This document shows, piece by piece, positions 7,207 through 15,639 of a stretch of 25,365 bases of DNA. Position numbers and translations under genes: made by a program. Below the pieces are notes generated by a model that saw only the letters and a program-made list of their open reading frames with translations, was not told where the DNA came from and searched no databases. How positions within the stretch are numbered: the first letter of the stretch is position 1; each line of letters opens with the position of its first letter. This stretch comes from an uncultured Eubacteriales bacterium (lineage in GTDB: Bacteria; Bacillota; Clostridia; Oscillospirales; Acutalibacteraceae). The stretch covers positions 1 to 25,365 of the forward strand of contig CAKSPZ010000007.1 of assembly GCA_934486635.1 (NCBI GenBank), read 5' to 3'.

Positions 7207-7228
7207 GTTTATATTGAGGTGAATTGAA

Positions 7229-7711
7229 GTGAATAAAAAAATCTACAGCAGCAATATAGTTAACTCTGTTTTCAATATTGCCGCTCCTATTGCAAACAGT
7301 CTCGGTTTTGACATCTGGGACATAAAATTTGTAAAAGAGGGTTCGGGATATTATCTTAGAATATTTATAGATAATAAAAATGGAATAACAATAGAGGACT
7401 GTGAAAAAATGAGTCGCGCTATTGATAAGCCATTAGATGAACTTGATCCTATTTCACAAAATTATTGTCTTGAAGTATGTTCTCCTGGAGTTGAGCGAGA
7501 ACTAACTCGGGATGAACATTTTGAAAAATTTATCGGACATAAAATTAAAGTAAAATTATTTCGTCCTACAGACAGTGGTCTAAAACAAATAAATGGAGTT
7601 CTTTCAGACTTTGACAAAAATCAATTAGTCATCTTAAACCCTGATTTGGGTTCCTTAAAAATTTTACGAAAAAATATTGCATTTGCTAAACTTGATGATT
7701 TTGAAAATTAA
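7229..7711 (+). CDS. rimP: Ribosome maturation factor RimP
   Basis: RimP assists 30S subunit assembly and 16S maturation; the 160-residue length is normal. The N-terminal alpha/beta domain shows LGFDIWDIKFVKEGSGYYLR and FIDNKNGITIEDCEKMSRAID, followed by the family hallmark YCLEVCSPGVERELTRDEHF (about residues 84-103). The C-terminal SH3-like barrel includes FIGHKIKVKLFRP. The start is GTG at 7229, placed 6 nt after GAGGTGA. It is the first gene of the operon; nusA follows after 16 nt with its own GGAGG site. Confidence 0.95.
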   Translation: MNKKIYSSNIVNSVFNIAAPIANSLGFDIWDIKFVKEGSGYYLRIFIDNKNGITIEDCEKMSRAIDKPLDELDPISQNYCLEVCSPGVERELTRDEHFEKFIGHKIKVKLFRPTDSGLKQINGVLSDFDKNQLVILNPDLGSLKILRKNIAFAKLDDFEN

Positions 7712-7727
7712 TTGGAGGTAATAAAAA

Positions 7728-8786
7728 ATGAAAAATAAAGAACTTTTTGAAGCCCTTTCACTTCTTGAAAAAGAAAGAGGTATTCCAGTCGAATTTATGA
7801 TTGACAAAATCAAAAAATCTATAATTACTGCTTGTAAAAGCAGCTATAATGGTAATGATGACGCTATTATAAACATTGATGATAAAAAAGGTAAATTTGA
7901 AGTTTATATTAGAAAAACAGTTGTCGATGAAATTACTGAGCCTGGATATGAAATTATATTAAACGAGGCTAGAAAAATTAATCCTAACACTACTATCGGA
8001 GAACAAGTTGCTGTAAAGTTAGATACAAAAGAATTTGGTAGAATTGCTGCTCAAACCGCTAGAAACATAATTCGCCAAGGAATACGTGATGGTGAACGTG
8101 GTCTTATTCTTCAAGAATTTGAAAATAAACGTCAAGAACTTGTAACAGCTATTGTAGAAAAAATTGACCCAAAAACAGGAACCGCTTCTTTAAAAATAGG
8201 TAAAGCTGAAGCTTTTTTACCTAAAAACGAGCAATTAAGTAACGATTCTTTTAAAGAAGGAGACCATATAAAAGTTTTTATAGTTGATGTTAAGGAAACT
8301 GAAAAAGGTCCAAAAGCTATTATCTCAAGAACTCACCCTGATATGGTAAAAAGAATGTTTGAAGCGGAAGTTCCTGAAATATACGATGGTACAGTAGAAA
8401 TTAAGCAAGTTTCAAGAGAAGCCGGTTCAAGAACCAAATTAGCTGTTTTTAGCAAAGATAAAAATGTAGATGCAATAGGTGCTTGCATTGGGTCAAAAGG
8501 TTCTCGAGTTAATTCTATAGTAGAAGAGTTATGTGGGGAAAAAGTTGATATAATTGAATATAATGAAGACCCCGTAAAGTTCATTGCTGCAGCATTATCA
8601 CCTGCTGAAGTTTTAAGTGTAGAAATTGATAACGAAAACGAAAATACATGTAAAGTTATTGTTCCTAATAATCAACTTTCTTTAGCTATTGGCAATAAAG
8701 GTCAAAATGCCCGTCTTGCCGCTAAATTAACTGGTTGGAAAATTGATATAAAACCTGAAAATGAAATTGTTAAAACTATAGATTAG
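7728..8786 (+). CDS. nusA: Transcription elongation/termination factor NusA
   Basis: NusA binds RNA polymerase and nascent RNA, modulating pausing, intrinsic termination and antitermination. The 352-residue protein has the polymerase-binding N-terminal domain (about 1-125, opening with ELFEALSLLEKERGIPVEFM), an S1 domain (about 134-200, with KIGKAEAFLPKNEQ), and two KH domains (signatures VDAIGACIGSKGSRVNSIV near 247 and LAIGNKGQNARLAAKLTGW near 320). It lacks the C-terminal acidic repeats of the E. coli protein, as is usual in Firmicutes. GGAGG precedes ATG by 8 nt. Its position between rimP and ylxR is the conserved order, and the leader hairpin upstream of rimP is a possible target for feedback by this protein. 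Confidence 0.97.
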   Translation: MKNKELFEALSLLEKERGIPVEFMIDKIKKSIITACKSSYNGNDDAIINIDDKKGKFEVYIRKTVVDEITEPGYEIILNEARKINPNTTIGEQVAVKLDTKEFGRIAAQTARNIIRQGIRDGERGLILQEFENKRQELVTAIVEKIDPKTGTASLKIGKAEAFLPKNEQLSNDSFKEGDHIKVFIVDVKETEKGPKAIISRTHPDMVKRMFEAEVPEIYDGTVEIKQVSREAGSRTKLAVFSKDKNVDAIGACIGSKGSRVNSIVEELCGEKVDIIEYNEDPVKFIAAALSPAEVLSVEIDNENENTCKVIVPNNQLSLAIGNKGQNARLAAKLTGWKIDIKPENEIVKTID

Positions 8787-8818
8787 CATATAATAAAACA
8801 GAAAGAAGAGATAACACA

Positions 8819-9106
8819 ATGAAAAAAAAGCATATTCCCATCCGTATGTGTACAGGTTGCAACAAGATGAAAAATAAAGATGAATTAATCAGAATAGTAA
8901 AAACAACAGATTTTGATAATACATCTTGCTCTTTATTAATCGATAAAAGCCTTAAACGCTCCGGAAAAGGCGCTTATTTGTGTAAAAATCTTGACTGTTT
9001 AAAAAATGTAAAAAAGACAAAACGTCTTGAACGAACTTTTTCATGCAAAATACCATTAAGCTTTTACAGTGATATCGAGGAGGTCATTCTTGCAAATGAA
9101 CAGTAA
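8819..9106 (+). CDS. ylxR: YlxR family RNA-binding protein (RNase P modulator RnpM type)
   Basis: A 95-residue member of the YlxR family. The B. subtilis homologue has been reported to bind and modulate RNase P. The signature IPIRMCTGCNKMKNKDELIR (about residues 6-25) and the second half KRSGKGAYLCKNLDCLKN are both present; the Cys residues of CTGC and LCKNLDC may bind metal. The end of the gene overlaps the start of the next one by 17 nt, indicating coupled translation. A purine-rich GAAAGAAGAG serves as ribosome-binding site. It lies in its usual place between nusA and the L7Ae-like gene. Confidence 0.92.
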   Translation: MKKKHIPIRMCTGCNKMKNKDELIRIVKTTDFDNTSCSLLIDKSLKRSGKGAYLCKNLDCLKNVKKTKRLERTFSCKIPLSFYSDIEEVILANEQ

Positions 9107-9395
9107 ACTTTTATCTATTATTGGTCTTTGTAAAAAATCAGGTAATTTATCTGTAGGATTTGACTCTTGTATTGAATCTGTAAATCAAAAAAATTCAAAA
9201 TTAATACTTATTACTAAAGATTTGTCAGAACGTACATTAAATAAGCTGTCTGTACAACTCAATAATAAAGTTCCTACTTGTTTCATTAACTATTCCATGG
9301 AAGATATTAGACAAATCGTAGGAAAAACAAGTGGAATAATTTCCATAAATAATGATGGGTTTGCTGAAAAAATAAAACAGCTCTTAAATACTTAA
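9090..9395 (+). CDS. ylxQ: YlxQ, L7Ae/L30e-family RNA-binding protein
   Basis: This is a single-domain L7Ae/L30e/S12e/Gadd45 protein of about 101 residues, expected to bind kink-turn RNA. The N-terminal helix (LLSIIGLCKKSGNLSVGFDS) and the strand LILITKDLSERTLNKL match the fold. I place the start at TTG 9090, because GAGGAGGT ends 6 nt before it; the ATG at 9096 is 12 nt away and the ATG at 9069 has no SD. The gene begins inside the end of ylxR and is followed by infB after 20 nt. Its role beside nusA and infB is conserved in Firmicutes but poorly defined; a ribosome-associated role is inferred. Confidence 0.88.
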   Translation: MQMNSKLLSIIGLCKKSGNLSVGFDSCIESVNQKNSKLILITKDLSERTLNKLSVQLNNKVPTCFINYSMEDIRQIVGKTSGIISINNDGFAEKIKQLLNT

Positions 9396-9415
9396 ACTTA
9401 GGAGGAAATCAATAT

Positions 9416-11929
9416 ATGATGATTAAATATAGAATTCATGAAATTGCTAAGGATTTAAATGTATCAAGCAGAGAAGTCATTGATTTTATTAAAGAAACAA
9501 CCGGTGAAGAAAAAAAGCATATGACTGCACTTAATGAGAATGAATTAAACTTAGTTTTTGAGCATTTTTCAAAAGATAAACAGGTTAAAAGCTTTGAAGA
9601 ATATTTAGCAGGTAAATTAGATGTAAAAGAGCCTTTGAATGAAAATAATAAACCAAAAGCTAAAAGCCCTGTAAAAAAAGCTACTACAGCAAAGAATCAA
9701 ATTAATAATTCTGATTCTAGCAATAAAACTTCTCAAAACTCTACAAAACAAAAGTCAGCTGAATCCTCATCAAAAGAATCAGCAAAAAAGAGTTCAAATA
9801 AATTAAATAAACAAATGCAACCTGTTGATTCTTCAAAAAATAAATCTATAAACAAAAATAATTCTAATACAAAAGCTACTGTTCATAATAACGATAATAA
9901 AAAACCTTCTATTACATTTACTAATAATGAAAAAACTGATAAAACAGTTATTCAAAGGCCATCTGTAAGAGTAATAGACACACGTGCTGCACATGTTGAT
10001 ATTGAAAAATATAATGAAAAATATGATAGATTGGCTTCAGAAAAAATAAAAACTGAAAACATTATAAGAAAACAAAAAATTACACAAAAATCTCAACAAA
10101 GAGGCAAACCCAAAAATTCAAGAAAAGAAACTGAAGCAGAAAGATTACGTCGCATCGCTCTTGAAAGGAAAAATAAACCTATTACAGTTACAATTCCTGA
10201 AAATATAACTGTAGGTGAATTAGCTAGCAGATTAAAGGCTACCGCATCTGAAGTAATTAAAAAACTTATGATGATGGGAATAATGGCATCAATCAATGAT
10301 ACAATTGATTTTGACACTGCTAGTCTTGTTGCTATGGAATTTCATGCAAAAGTTGAAAAAGAAGTTGTTGTTACTATCGAAGAACGTATTATTGATGATA
10401 GTGAAGATAGTGATGATAATCTTGTTCCTCGTGCACCTGTAGTAGTTGTAATGGGACACGTTGATCATGGAAAAACTTCATTACTTGATGCTATTCGCCA
10501 TGCTGATGTAATTTCTACTGAAGCTGGTGGTATAACTCAACATATTGGTGCTTATCGTGTAAAATTAAACAGTGGTGAGATAACATTTCTTGACACTCCT
10601 GGTCATGAAGCATTTACAACTATGAGAGCAAGAGGCGCACAGGTTACGGATATTGCTATTTTAGTTGTTGCAGCAGACGACGGTATCATGCCTCAAACTG
10701 TTGAAGCAATCAATCACGCAAAAGCTGCTGGAGTATCTATAATTGTTGCTATTAACAAAATGGATAAACCTGGAGCTAACCCTGAAAATGTAAAACAACA
10801 ACTAACTGAGCACGAAATTGTTCCTGAAGAATGGGGCGGCGATACTCCTTGTATTCCTATCTCAGCTAAAAAACATGAAGGTATAGATGATCTTCTTGAA
10901 ATGGTTAATTTAATTGCCGATATGAAAGAATTAAAAGCTAACCCCGATAGAGCCGCAAAGGGTACTGTTATAGAAGCACGCCTTGATAAAGGACGTGGAC
11001 CAATCGCAACTATTCTTGTACAAAATGGTACTTTACATGTTGGAGATATCGTTGTCGCAGGAACTGCCGTTGGTAGAGTTCGTGCTATGCTAAACGACAG
11101 AGGCGAACGTGTAAAAGTTGCAGGGCCGTCAGTTCCTGTTGAAATAACCGGACTAGACAGTGTTCCTACCGGTGGTGATATTTTTAATGCCGTTTCTGAT
11201 GAAAGATTAGCTCGTGAACTTGTAGAGGAAAGAAAAATAAAACAAAAAGAAGAACAATTTAATTCTCAAACGAAAGTTACTCTTGACAATTTATTTGATC
11301 AAATGCAAATTGGAGAAGTAAAAGAATTAAAAATTATCGTCAAAGCAGACGTGCAAGGTTCTGTTGAAGCTGTACGTCAATCACTTATAAAACTAAGCAA
11401 TGATGAAGTTAGAGTTAACGTAATACATGGAGCTGTTGGAGCTATTAGTGAATCTGATGTTATGTTAGCAGACGCCTCAAATGCTATCATTGTTGGATTT
11501 AATGTACGACCAGATCCTGTCGCTGCAGAAAATGCTGAAAGAAATGGCGTAGATTTAAGACTTTACAGAATTATATATGATTGCATTGGTGAAATTAGTT
11601 CAGCTATGAAAGGGCTTCTTGCTCCTAAGTTTAGAGAAGTTCAAATTGGTAGAGCTGAATGTCGACAAGTTTATAAAATTTCCAATGCGGGTACTATTTC
11701 AGGAAGTTATGTTATAAGCGGAAAAATTTCAAGGAATGCTGAAATTCGCGTAGTCCGTGATGGTATTGTAGTAGCGGAAGATAAACTTCTTTCACTCCGT
11801 CGTTTTAAAGATGACGTAAAAGAGGTTGCTCAAGGCTATGAATGTGGCATAGGACTTGAAAAATTCAACGATATAAAAGAAGGCGATATTTTCGAAGCAT
11901 TTATTATGGAAGAATATCGTGACAATTAA
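9416..11929 (+). CDS. infB: Translation initiation factor IF-2
   Basis: IF-2 is the GTPase that places initiator tRNA on the 30S subunit and promotes subunit joining. The 837-residue protein has a first IF2_N module at 1-55, a long low-complexity Lys/Asn/Ser linker (about 65-250), a second IF2_N module (ITVGELASRLKATASEVIKK, near 262), the G domain with G1 GHVDHGKT (about 346-353), G3 DTPGHE and G4 NKMD, domain II, domain III (SVEAVRQSLIKL), and domain IV, the initiator-binding barrel, ending VAQGYECGIGLEKF. All GTPase motifs are intact. AGGAGG precedes two in-frame ATGs (9416, 9419); the first is used here. A strong hairpin, without a T tract, separates it from rbfA. Confidence 0.98.
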   Translation: MMIKYRIHEIAKDLNVSSREVIDFIKETTGEEKKHMTALNENELNLVFEHFSKDKQVKSFEEYLAGKLDVKEPLNENNKPKAKSPVKKATTAKNQINNSDSSNKTSQNSTKQKSAESSSKESAKKSSNKLNKQMQPVDSSKNKSINKNNSNTKATVHNNDNKKPSITFTNNEKTDKTVIQRPSVRVIDTRAAHVDIEKYNEKYDRLASEKIKTENIIRKQKITQKSQQRGKPKNSRKETEAERLRRIALERKNKPITVTIPENITVGELASRLKATASEVIKKLMMMGIMASINDTIDFDTASLVAMEFHAKVEKEVVVTIEERIIDDSEDSDDNLVPRAPVVVVMGHVDHGKTSLLDAIRHADVISTEAGGITQHIGAYRVKLNSGEITFLDTPGHEAFTTMRARGAQVTDIAILVVAADDGIMPQTVEAINHAKAAGVSIIVAINKMDKPGANPENVKQQLTEHEIVPEEWGGDTPCIPISAKKHEGIDDLLEMVNLIADMKELKANPDRAAKGTVIEARLDKGRGPIATILVQNGTLHVGDIVVAGTAVGRVRAMLNDRGERVKVAGPSVPVEITGLDSVPTGGDIFNAVSDERLARELVEERKIKQKEEQFNSQTKVTLDNLFDQMQIGEVKELKIIVKADVQGSVEAVRQSLIKLSNDEVRVNVIHGAVGAISESDVMLADASNAIIVGFNVRPDPVAAENAERNGVDLRLYRIIYDCIGEISSAMKGLLAPKFREVQIGRAECRQVYKISNAGTISGSYVISGKISRNAEIRVVRDGIVVAEDKLLSLRRFKDDVKEVAQGYECGIGLEKFNDIKEGDIFEAFIMEEYRDN

Positions 11930-11945
11930 ATACTTATACTAGATA

Positions 11946-11985
11946 TAGCTCCAACAATGTAGTAATCTCCACATTGTTGGAGCTA
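11946..11985 (+). promoter_or_regulatory. 15-bp perfect hairpin between infB and rbfA
   Basis: TAGCTCCAACAATGT (11946-11960), a 10-nt loop and its exact complement (11971-11985). It is followed by ACAGGTATATTA, not a T tract, so it is not a standard terminator. It may protect the infB 3' end, be an RNase processing site, or attenuate the distal genes. Confidence 0.7.
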
Positions 11986-12020
11986 ACAGGTATATTATTA
12001 TATTTTTAAGGAGGAATAAA

Positions 12021-12392
12021 ATGTCTGGACATAGAATAGAACGAATAACTGAGGATATAAAAAGAGAACTTACCGCTATATTTAGGGAACTTAAAGACCC
12101 TCGAATTACACAAACTTTGCTTAGCATTGTAAGAGTAGAAGTCACTAACGACTTATCTTATTGTAAAGTATATGTAAGTGCCATAGATGGTTTGGATAAA
12201 GCTAACGAAGCTGTTTTGGGACTTAAATCTGCAAGTGGATTTATTAAACATGAACTTGGGTTAAGGCTTAAATTACGCCATATTCCGGCATTAATATTTG
12301 TTGCAACTGATTCTATTGAATATGGTACCGGTATATCAAAAATGTTAAATAATTTAAAAGGAAGTACGACATATGGAAATAACCATAGATAA
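12021..12392 (+). CDS. rbfA: Ribosome-binding factor A
   Basis: RbfA is a KH-fold factor that binds the 30S subunit during late maturation of 16S rRNA. The 123-residue protein matches the family: HRIERITEDIKRELTAIFRE at the N-terminus, LKDPRI followed by LSIVRVEVTNDLSYCKVYVS, and the closing LRHIPALIFVATDSIEYGT. AAGGAGG lies at good spacing from ATG. Its last 20 nt overlap the start of nrnA, so the two are translationally coupled. Confidence 0.96.
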   Translation: MSGHRIERITEDIKRELTAIFRELKDPRITQTLLSIVRVEVTNDLSYCKVYVSAIDGLDKANEAVLGLKSASGFIKHELGLRLKLRHIPALIFVATDSIEYGTGISKMLNNLKGSTTYGNNHR

Positions 12393-13323
12393 GATTGTAA
12401 ACGAGTTAAAAGGAAATAATAACTTTTACATTCTTACTCATAAGTCTCCTGACGGAGATACTTTAGGCTCCGCTTTTGCCCTTTGTTATGCTTTACAAAT
12501 AATTAATAAAAACGCCAAAGTATTATGTAATGATGAAATTCCTTTTAAATATGAATTTCTATATAAAAATATAAAAACTCAAGATTTTAAACCAAACTAT
12601 ATTATAAGCGTAGATGTTGCTGATACTCAATTATTAGGTGACAATCTCTTATGTTATGCAAATAATATAGACTTATGTATTGACCATCATGCATCCAATC
12701 AGCATTATGCAAAAATGTGGTATGTTGAAGAAAATAGCGCTGCTAATGCCGAGATTATTTATAAAATTCTTAAAAAGCTTAACATTAAGATTGATTCTAA
12801 TATAGCTAATTGTATATATACAGGTATATCCACTGATACTGGATGTTTTAGACATACTAATGCTACATCTAGATCATATAGAATAGCTGCTGATATGATA
12901 GATAATGGAGCTAACGCCTTTAAAATAAATAAGATTATGTTTGATACCAAAAGTAAAGCTCGTTTGTGTATTGAAAAAAATGCTATTGAAAGTTTGGAAT
13001 TTTTCTGTAAAAATAAATGTGCCGTTATCAGCGTTACAAAGGATGAATTAGATAAAGTTCATGCAAATGAAAGTGATTGTGATGGTCTTTCATCCATTCC
13101 TCGTAAAATTGAAGGAGTTTTAGTTGGAATATTAATAAAGGAAAAAGAACCAAATATTTTTAAAATTTCTTTGCGTACAGATGAAAGTATAGATGCTTCA
13201 CAAATATGTTCTAAATTTGGTGGCGGTGGTCACAAATGCGCTGCTGGATGTGTTATAAAGGGCTCTTTAAATCAAGTAAAAAATCAATTAATACCTTTTA
13301 TATGTGAAGCTATTGGTGATTAA
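12373..13323 (+). CDS. nrnA: DHH/DHHA1 oligoribonuclease / pAp phosphatase NrnA
   Basis: NrnA degrades short RNA oligonucleotides and hydrolyses pAp to AMP. The 316-residue protein carries the DHH metal motifs in order: LTHKSPDGDTLGSAFAL (about residues 20-36), VDVAD near 79, the DHH triad in LCIDHHASN (about 102), and GISTDTGCFRHTNAT (about 150). The DHHA1 nucleic-acid-binding part ends in FGGGGHKCAAGC (about 280). The ATG at 12373 lies within the 3' end of rbfA; GGAAGTACGAC just upstream gives a modest ribosome site, so coupling is likely. It is followed by truB one base after the stop codon. Confidence 0.93.
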   Translation: MEITIDKIVNELKGNNNFYILTHKSPDGDTLGSAFALCYALQIINKNAKVLCNDEIPFKYEFLYKNIKTQDFKPNYIISVDVADTQLLGDNLLCYANNIDLCIDHHASNQHYAKMWYVEENSAANAEIIYKILKKLNIKIDSNIANCIYTGISTDTGCFRHTNATSRSYRIAADMIDNGANAFKINKIMFDTKSKARLCIEKNAIESLEFFCKNKCAVISVTKDELDKVHANESDCDGLSSIPRKIEGVLVGILIKEKEPNIFKISLRTDESIDASQICSKFGGGGHKCAAGCVIKGSLNQVKNQLIPFICEAIGD

Positions 13324-13324
13324 A

Positions 13325-14242
13325 ATGAATGGAATAATAATAATAAATAAACCAAAAGATTATACTTCATTTGATGTAGTAGCAGTTATGCGAAAATTAT
13401 TAAACACTAAAAAAATAGGTCACACTGGTACTCTTGACCCATTAGCTACTGGTGTTTTACCTATTTTAATTGGTCGTGCTGCAAAATTACAAAATTTTAT
13501 TCCAGATACAAATAAGGAATATATTGCTTCTTTTCGCTTAGGAATCACCACTGATACACTCGATATAACCGGAAAAACTATTACTTCTGTTACATCAAAT
13601 ATAAATAAAGAACAAATTGAAAATACTTTAAGTAAATTTAGAGGAAATATAAGTCAAGTTCCCCCCATGTTTTCCGCAGTGCAAAAAAATGGAGTCCGAT
13701 TATACGATCTAGCAAGAAAAGGCCTTGAAGTAGAACGCGAAGCAAGACCTGTTACTATTTTTAAATTGAAATTAATTGAATTTGATGAATCCCTTCAAAG
13801 CGGTAAACTTCTAGTAAATTGTTCCAAGGGGACATATATAAGAACCTTATGTGATGATATTGGTAAAAACCTTAAGGTTGGAGCAATTTTAACTGATTTA
13901 CAAAGGACAAAAGCTTGTTCCTTTGATATAAAAAACAGTATAACCTTAGACTTTGCTAGAGAACTAGCTCAAAAAAATAGTCTTGAACAGTATGTATTAC
14001 CATGTGATATTTTCCTTAAAGATTATAAAAAAGCAATTATTTCTCCTGCCCAAGAAACACGATTTAAGAATGGTGGAACCCTTAGCCTTGATAGAATCAA
14101 TAACCTTGCTGATTTTAATGACAATGAGTTTATTCGTATATATAGTAACCCACAAAAAAAATTTATTGGTCTTGGAAAGATAAATAAAATAAAAAATGAG
14201 ATATCTGTTGCTTGTTTAATAGATATTCAAAAAAATACATAA
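13325..14242 (+). CDS. truB: tRNA pseudouridine-55 synthase
   Basis: TruB makes the pseudouridine in the T-loop of nearly all tRNAs and also acts as a tRNA chaperone. The 305-residue protein begins MNGIIIINKPKDYTSFDVV. The catalytic Asp lies in GHTGTLDPLATGVLPI (about residues 34-49). Also visible are QVPPMFSAVQKNGVRLYDLARKG in the middle and the CSKGTYIRTLCDDIG motif near 175, with a C-terminal PUA-like domain. I chose ATG at 13325 because GGTGA from the end of nrnA is 7 nt upstream; an earlier in-frame ATG (13304) lies in nrnA without SD. The genes abut, so they form one translational run. Confidence 0.95.
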   Translation: MNGIIIINKPKDYTSFDVVAVMRKLLNTKKIGHTGTLDPLATGVLPILIGRAAKLQNFIPDTNKEYIASFRLGITTDTLDITGKTITSVTSNINKEQIENTLSKFRGNISQVPPMFSAVQKNGVRLYDLARKGLEVEREARPVTIFKLKLIEFDESLQSGKLLVNCSKGTYIRTLCDDIGKNLKVGAILTDLQRTKACSFDIKNSITLDFARELAQKNSLEQYVLPCDIFLKDYKKAIISPAQETRFKNGGTLSLDRINNLADFNDNEFIRIYSNPQKKFIGLGKINKIKNEISVACLIDIQKNT

Positions 14243-14255
14243 GGACATTCAAAAA

Positions 14256-15092
14256 ATGAAAATAAATTATTCTTTTACAAAATCGAATGAAAATACTTGT
14301 GTGGCATTAGGTTTTTTTGATGGCATTCATTTAGGTCATCAAGCTATTATTGCAAATACAATAAAAAAAGCTAATTTAACAAACACTATACCTACTGTAT
14401 TTACTTTTTCTAAACGTCCTAAAAACATAATAAACAATATATATAATAATAATTTAACAACTCAAAAGCAAAAAGAAGAATTATTAAATAATATGGGAAT
14501 TAAATTACTTTATTGTATAGACTTTTTAAAAATAATGGACTTATCTCCAGAAAACTTTGTAAAAATAATTCTCAAAGACATTTTAAATGCTAAATATGTA
14601 TTTTGTGGATTTAATTATCATTTCGGTAAAAACGCTATTGCAGGATATAAAGAACTTACGGATATATGCAAAAAATATAGTATTAAAGTCTTTGTCATTG
14701 AGCCATTTATTATTGAAAAAAATGCTGTAAGTTCATCCACAATAAGAAACCTTATTAAACAAGGAAACATAAAAAGTGCCAATCAATTACTTGGTAGACC
14801 TTTTTATATTGAGTCTCCTGTTAAAAAATTTAATATTGTTAAGGAAAACTGTTCCAATACTACTATAATTGAACAATTTTTTTATGATGATATTATTGTT
14901 CCTAAATTTGGAACATATAAAAGTTATGTAATTATTGATGGTATTAAATATAATAGTTTATCTTTTGTAAAAAAATCATTTGAAAACTTAATCTTATGTG
15001 AAACGCACATTTTTAATTATAAAAATGACTTACATGCCAAAAGTGCTAAGGTTTTTTTTACTGATTATTTAAAAAGTTATGTTACTCAATAG
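14256..15092 (+). CDS. ribF: RibF-like FMN adenylyltransferase with eroded riboflavin-kinase domain
   Basis: RibF proteins normally make FMN and FAD using an N-terminal adenylyltransferase and a C-terminal riboflavin kinase, about 305-315 residues in all. This one has 278. The N-terminal half is intact: ALGFFDGIHLGHQAII (about residues 17-32), VFTFSKRP, CGFNYHFGK, and SSSTIRNLIKQGNIKSANQLLGRPF (about 156-180, the ISSTxIR and LLGRPF signatures). The C-terminal half is not: the kinase signature GRxLGFPTAN and the following proline loop are absent. Only vestiges of the barrel remain (VPKFGTYKSYVIIDG, ETHIFNY), and the usual IRxExKF end is missing. I infer FAD synthesis without kinase activity, or a reduced or decaying protein. 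AAGGA precedes ATG. It is the last gene of the operon, with a terminator 8 nt on. Confidence 0.85.
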   Translation: MKINYSFTKSNENTCVALGFFDGIHLGHQAIIANTIKKANLTNTIPTVFTFSKRPKNIINNIYNNNLTTQKQKEELLNNMGIKLLYCIDFLKIMDLSPENFVKIILKDILNAKYVFCGFNYHFGKNAIAGYKELTDICKKYSIKVFVIEPFIIEKNAVSSSTIRNLIKQGNIKSANQLLGRPFYIESPVKKFNIVKENCSNTTIIEQFFYDDIIVPKFGTYKSYVIIDGIKYNSLSFVKKSFENLILCETHIFNYKNDLHAKSAKVFFTDYLKSYVTQ

Positions 15093-15099
15093 CATAGTA

Positions 15100-15135
15100 A
15101 AAAAGATGATATACTAAAAAGTATATCATCTTTTT
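15100..15135. terminator. Bidirectional terminator between ribF and mpg
   Basis: A 16-bp perfect stem (15100-15115 with 15120-15135) with an AAAA loop, flanked by A and T runs on both strands, ends the plus-strand operon and the convergent minus-strand mpg gene, whose stop codon overlaps it. Confidence 0.9.
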
Positions 15136-15637
15136 ATATTTTAATAAATCTCCATAGTTTATCTCTGTATTCAGCTGTAGCATAGTCTATTCCAATTCTT
15201 TTTGTCGCTTTATAATTGAATTTACAACCATCGTCTTCTAGCCACAATCGATTTGATTTTATTAAATCTTCTCCATTTAGTGACCTGTCAATATTTAAAG
15301 CTTTTGTTAATTTTCCTGGTCCATCAAATCCTTCTATTCCCCTTATCAATACTGCCTGAGGTTTTCCTTCTTCACCACATACTACATTTAGTAAGTTATG
15401 AATTCCATAGCATAAATAAACATATGCTACACCACCGTTTTCATATAAAATTTTATTGCGCTCAGTTTTACCTCTATGTGCATGACATGCTGTATCTTCT
15501 TGCCCAAAATAGGCTTCTGTTTCCGTAATTCTATACTTTTCTATATTATTATTTATATTTCTACAAAGTTTCATTCCAAGAAGTTTAGGAGCCAATTCTA
15601 CTGCGTTCATTTTATATAAACTAGAATTAATTCTCAT
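15134..15637 (-). CDS. 3-methyladenine DNA glycosylase (AAG/MPG family)
   Basis: This base-excision enzyme removes alkylated purines such as 3-methyladenine and hypoxanthine. The 167-residue protein is somewhat shorter than most bacterial homologues (about 185-205) but complete in motifs: MNAVELAPKLLGMKL at the start, the catalytic Glu in ITETEAYFGQEDTACHA (about residues 37-53), AYVYLCYGIHNLLNVV, and GPGKLTKALNI (about 106-116). Usual spacer loops are shortened. It starts two bases after the stop of the DUF5131 gene, so they share an mRNA. Both follow the CAT-family gene on the same strand. Confidence 0.92.
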   Translation of the reverse strand: MRINSSLYKMNAVELAPKLLGMKLCRNINNNIEKYRITETEAYFGQEDTACHAHRGKTERNKILYENGGVAYVYLCYGIHNLLNVVCGEEGKPQAVLIRGIEGFDGPGKLTKALNIDRSLNGEDLIKSNRLWLEDDGCKFNYKATKRIGIDYATAEYRDKLWRFIKI

Positions 15638-15639
15638 TG

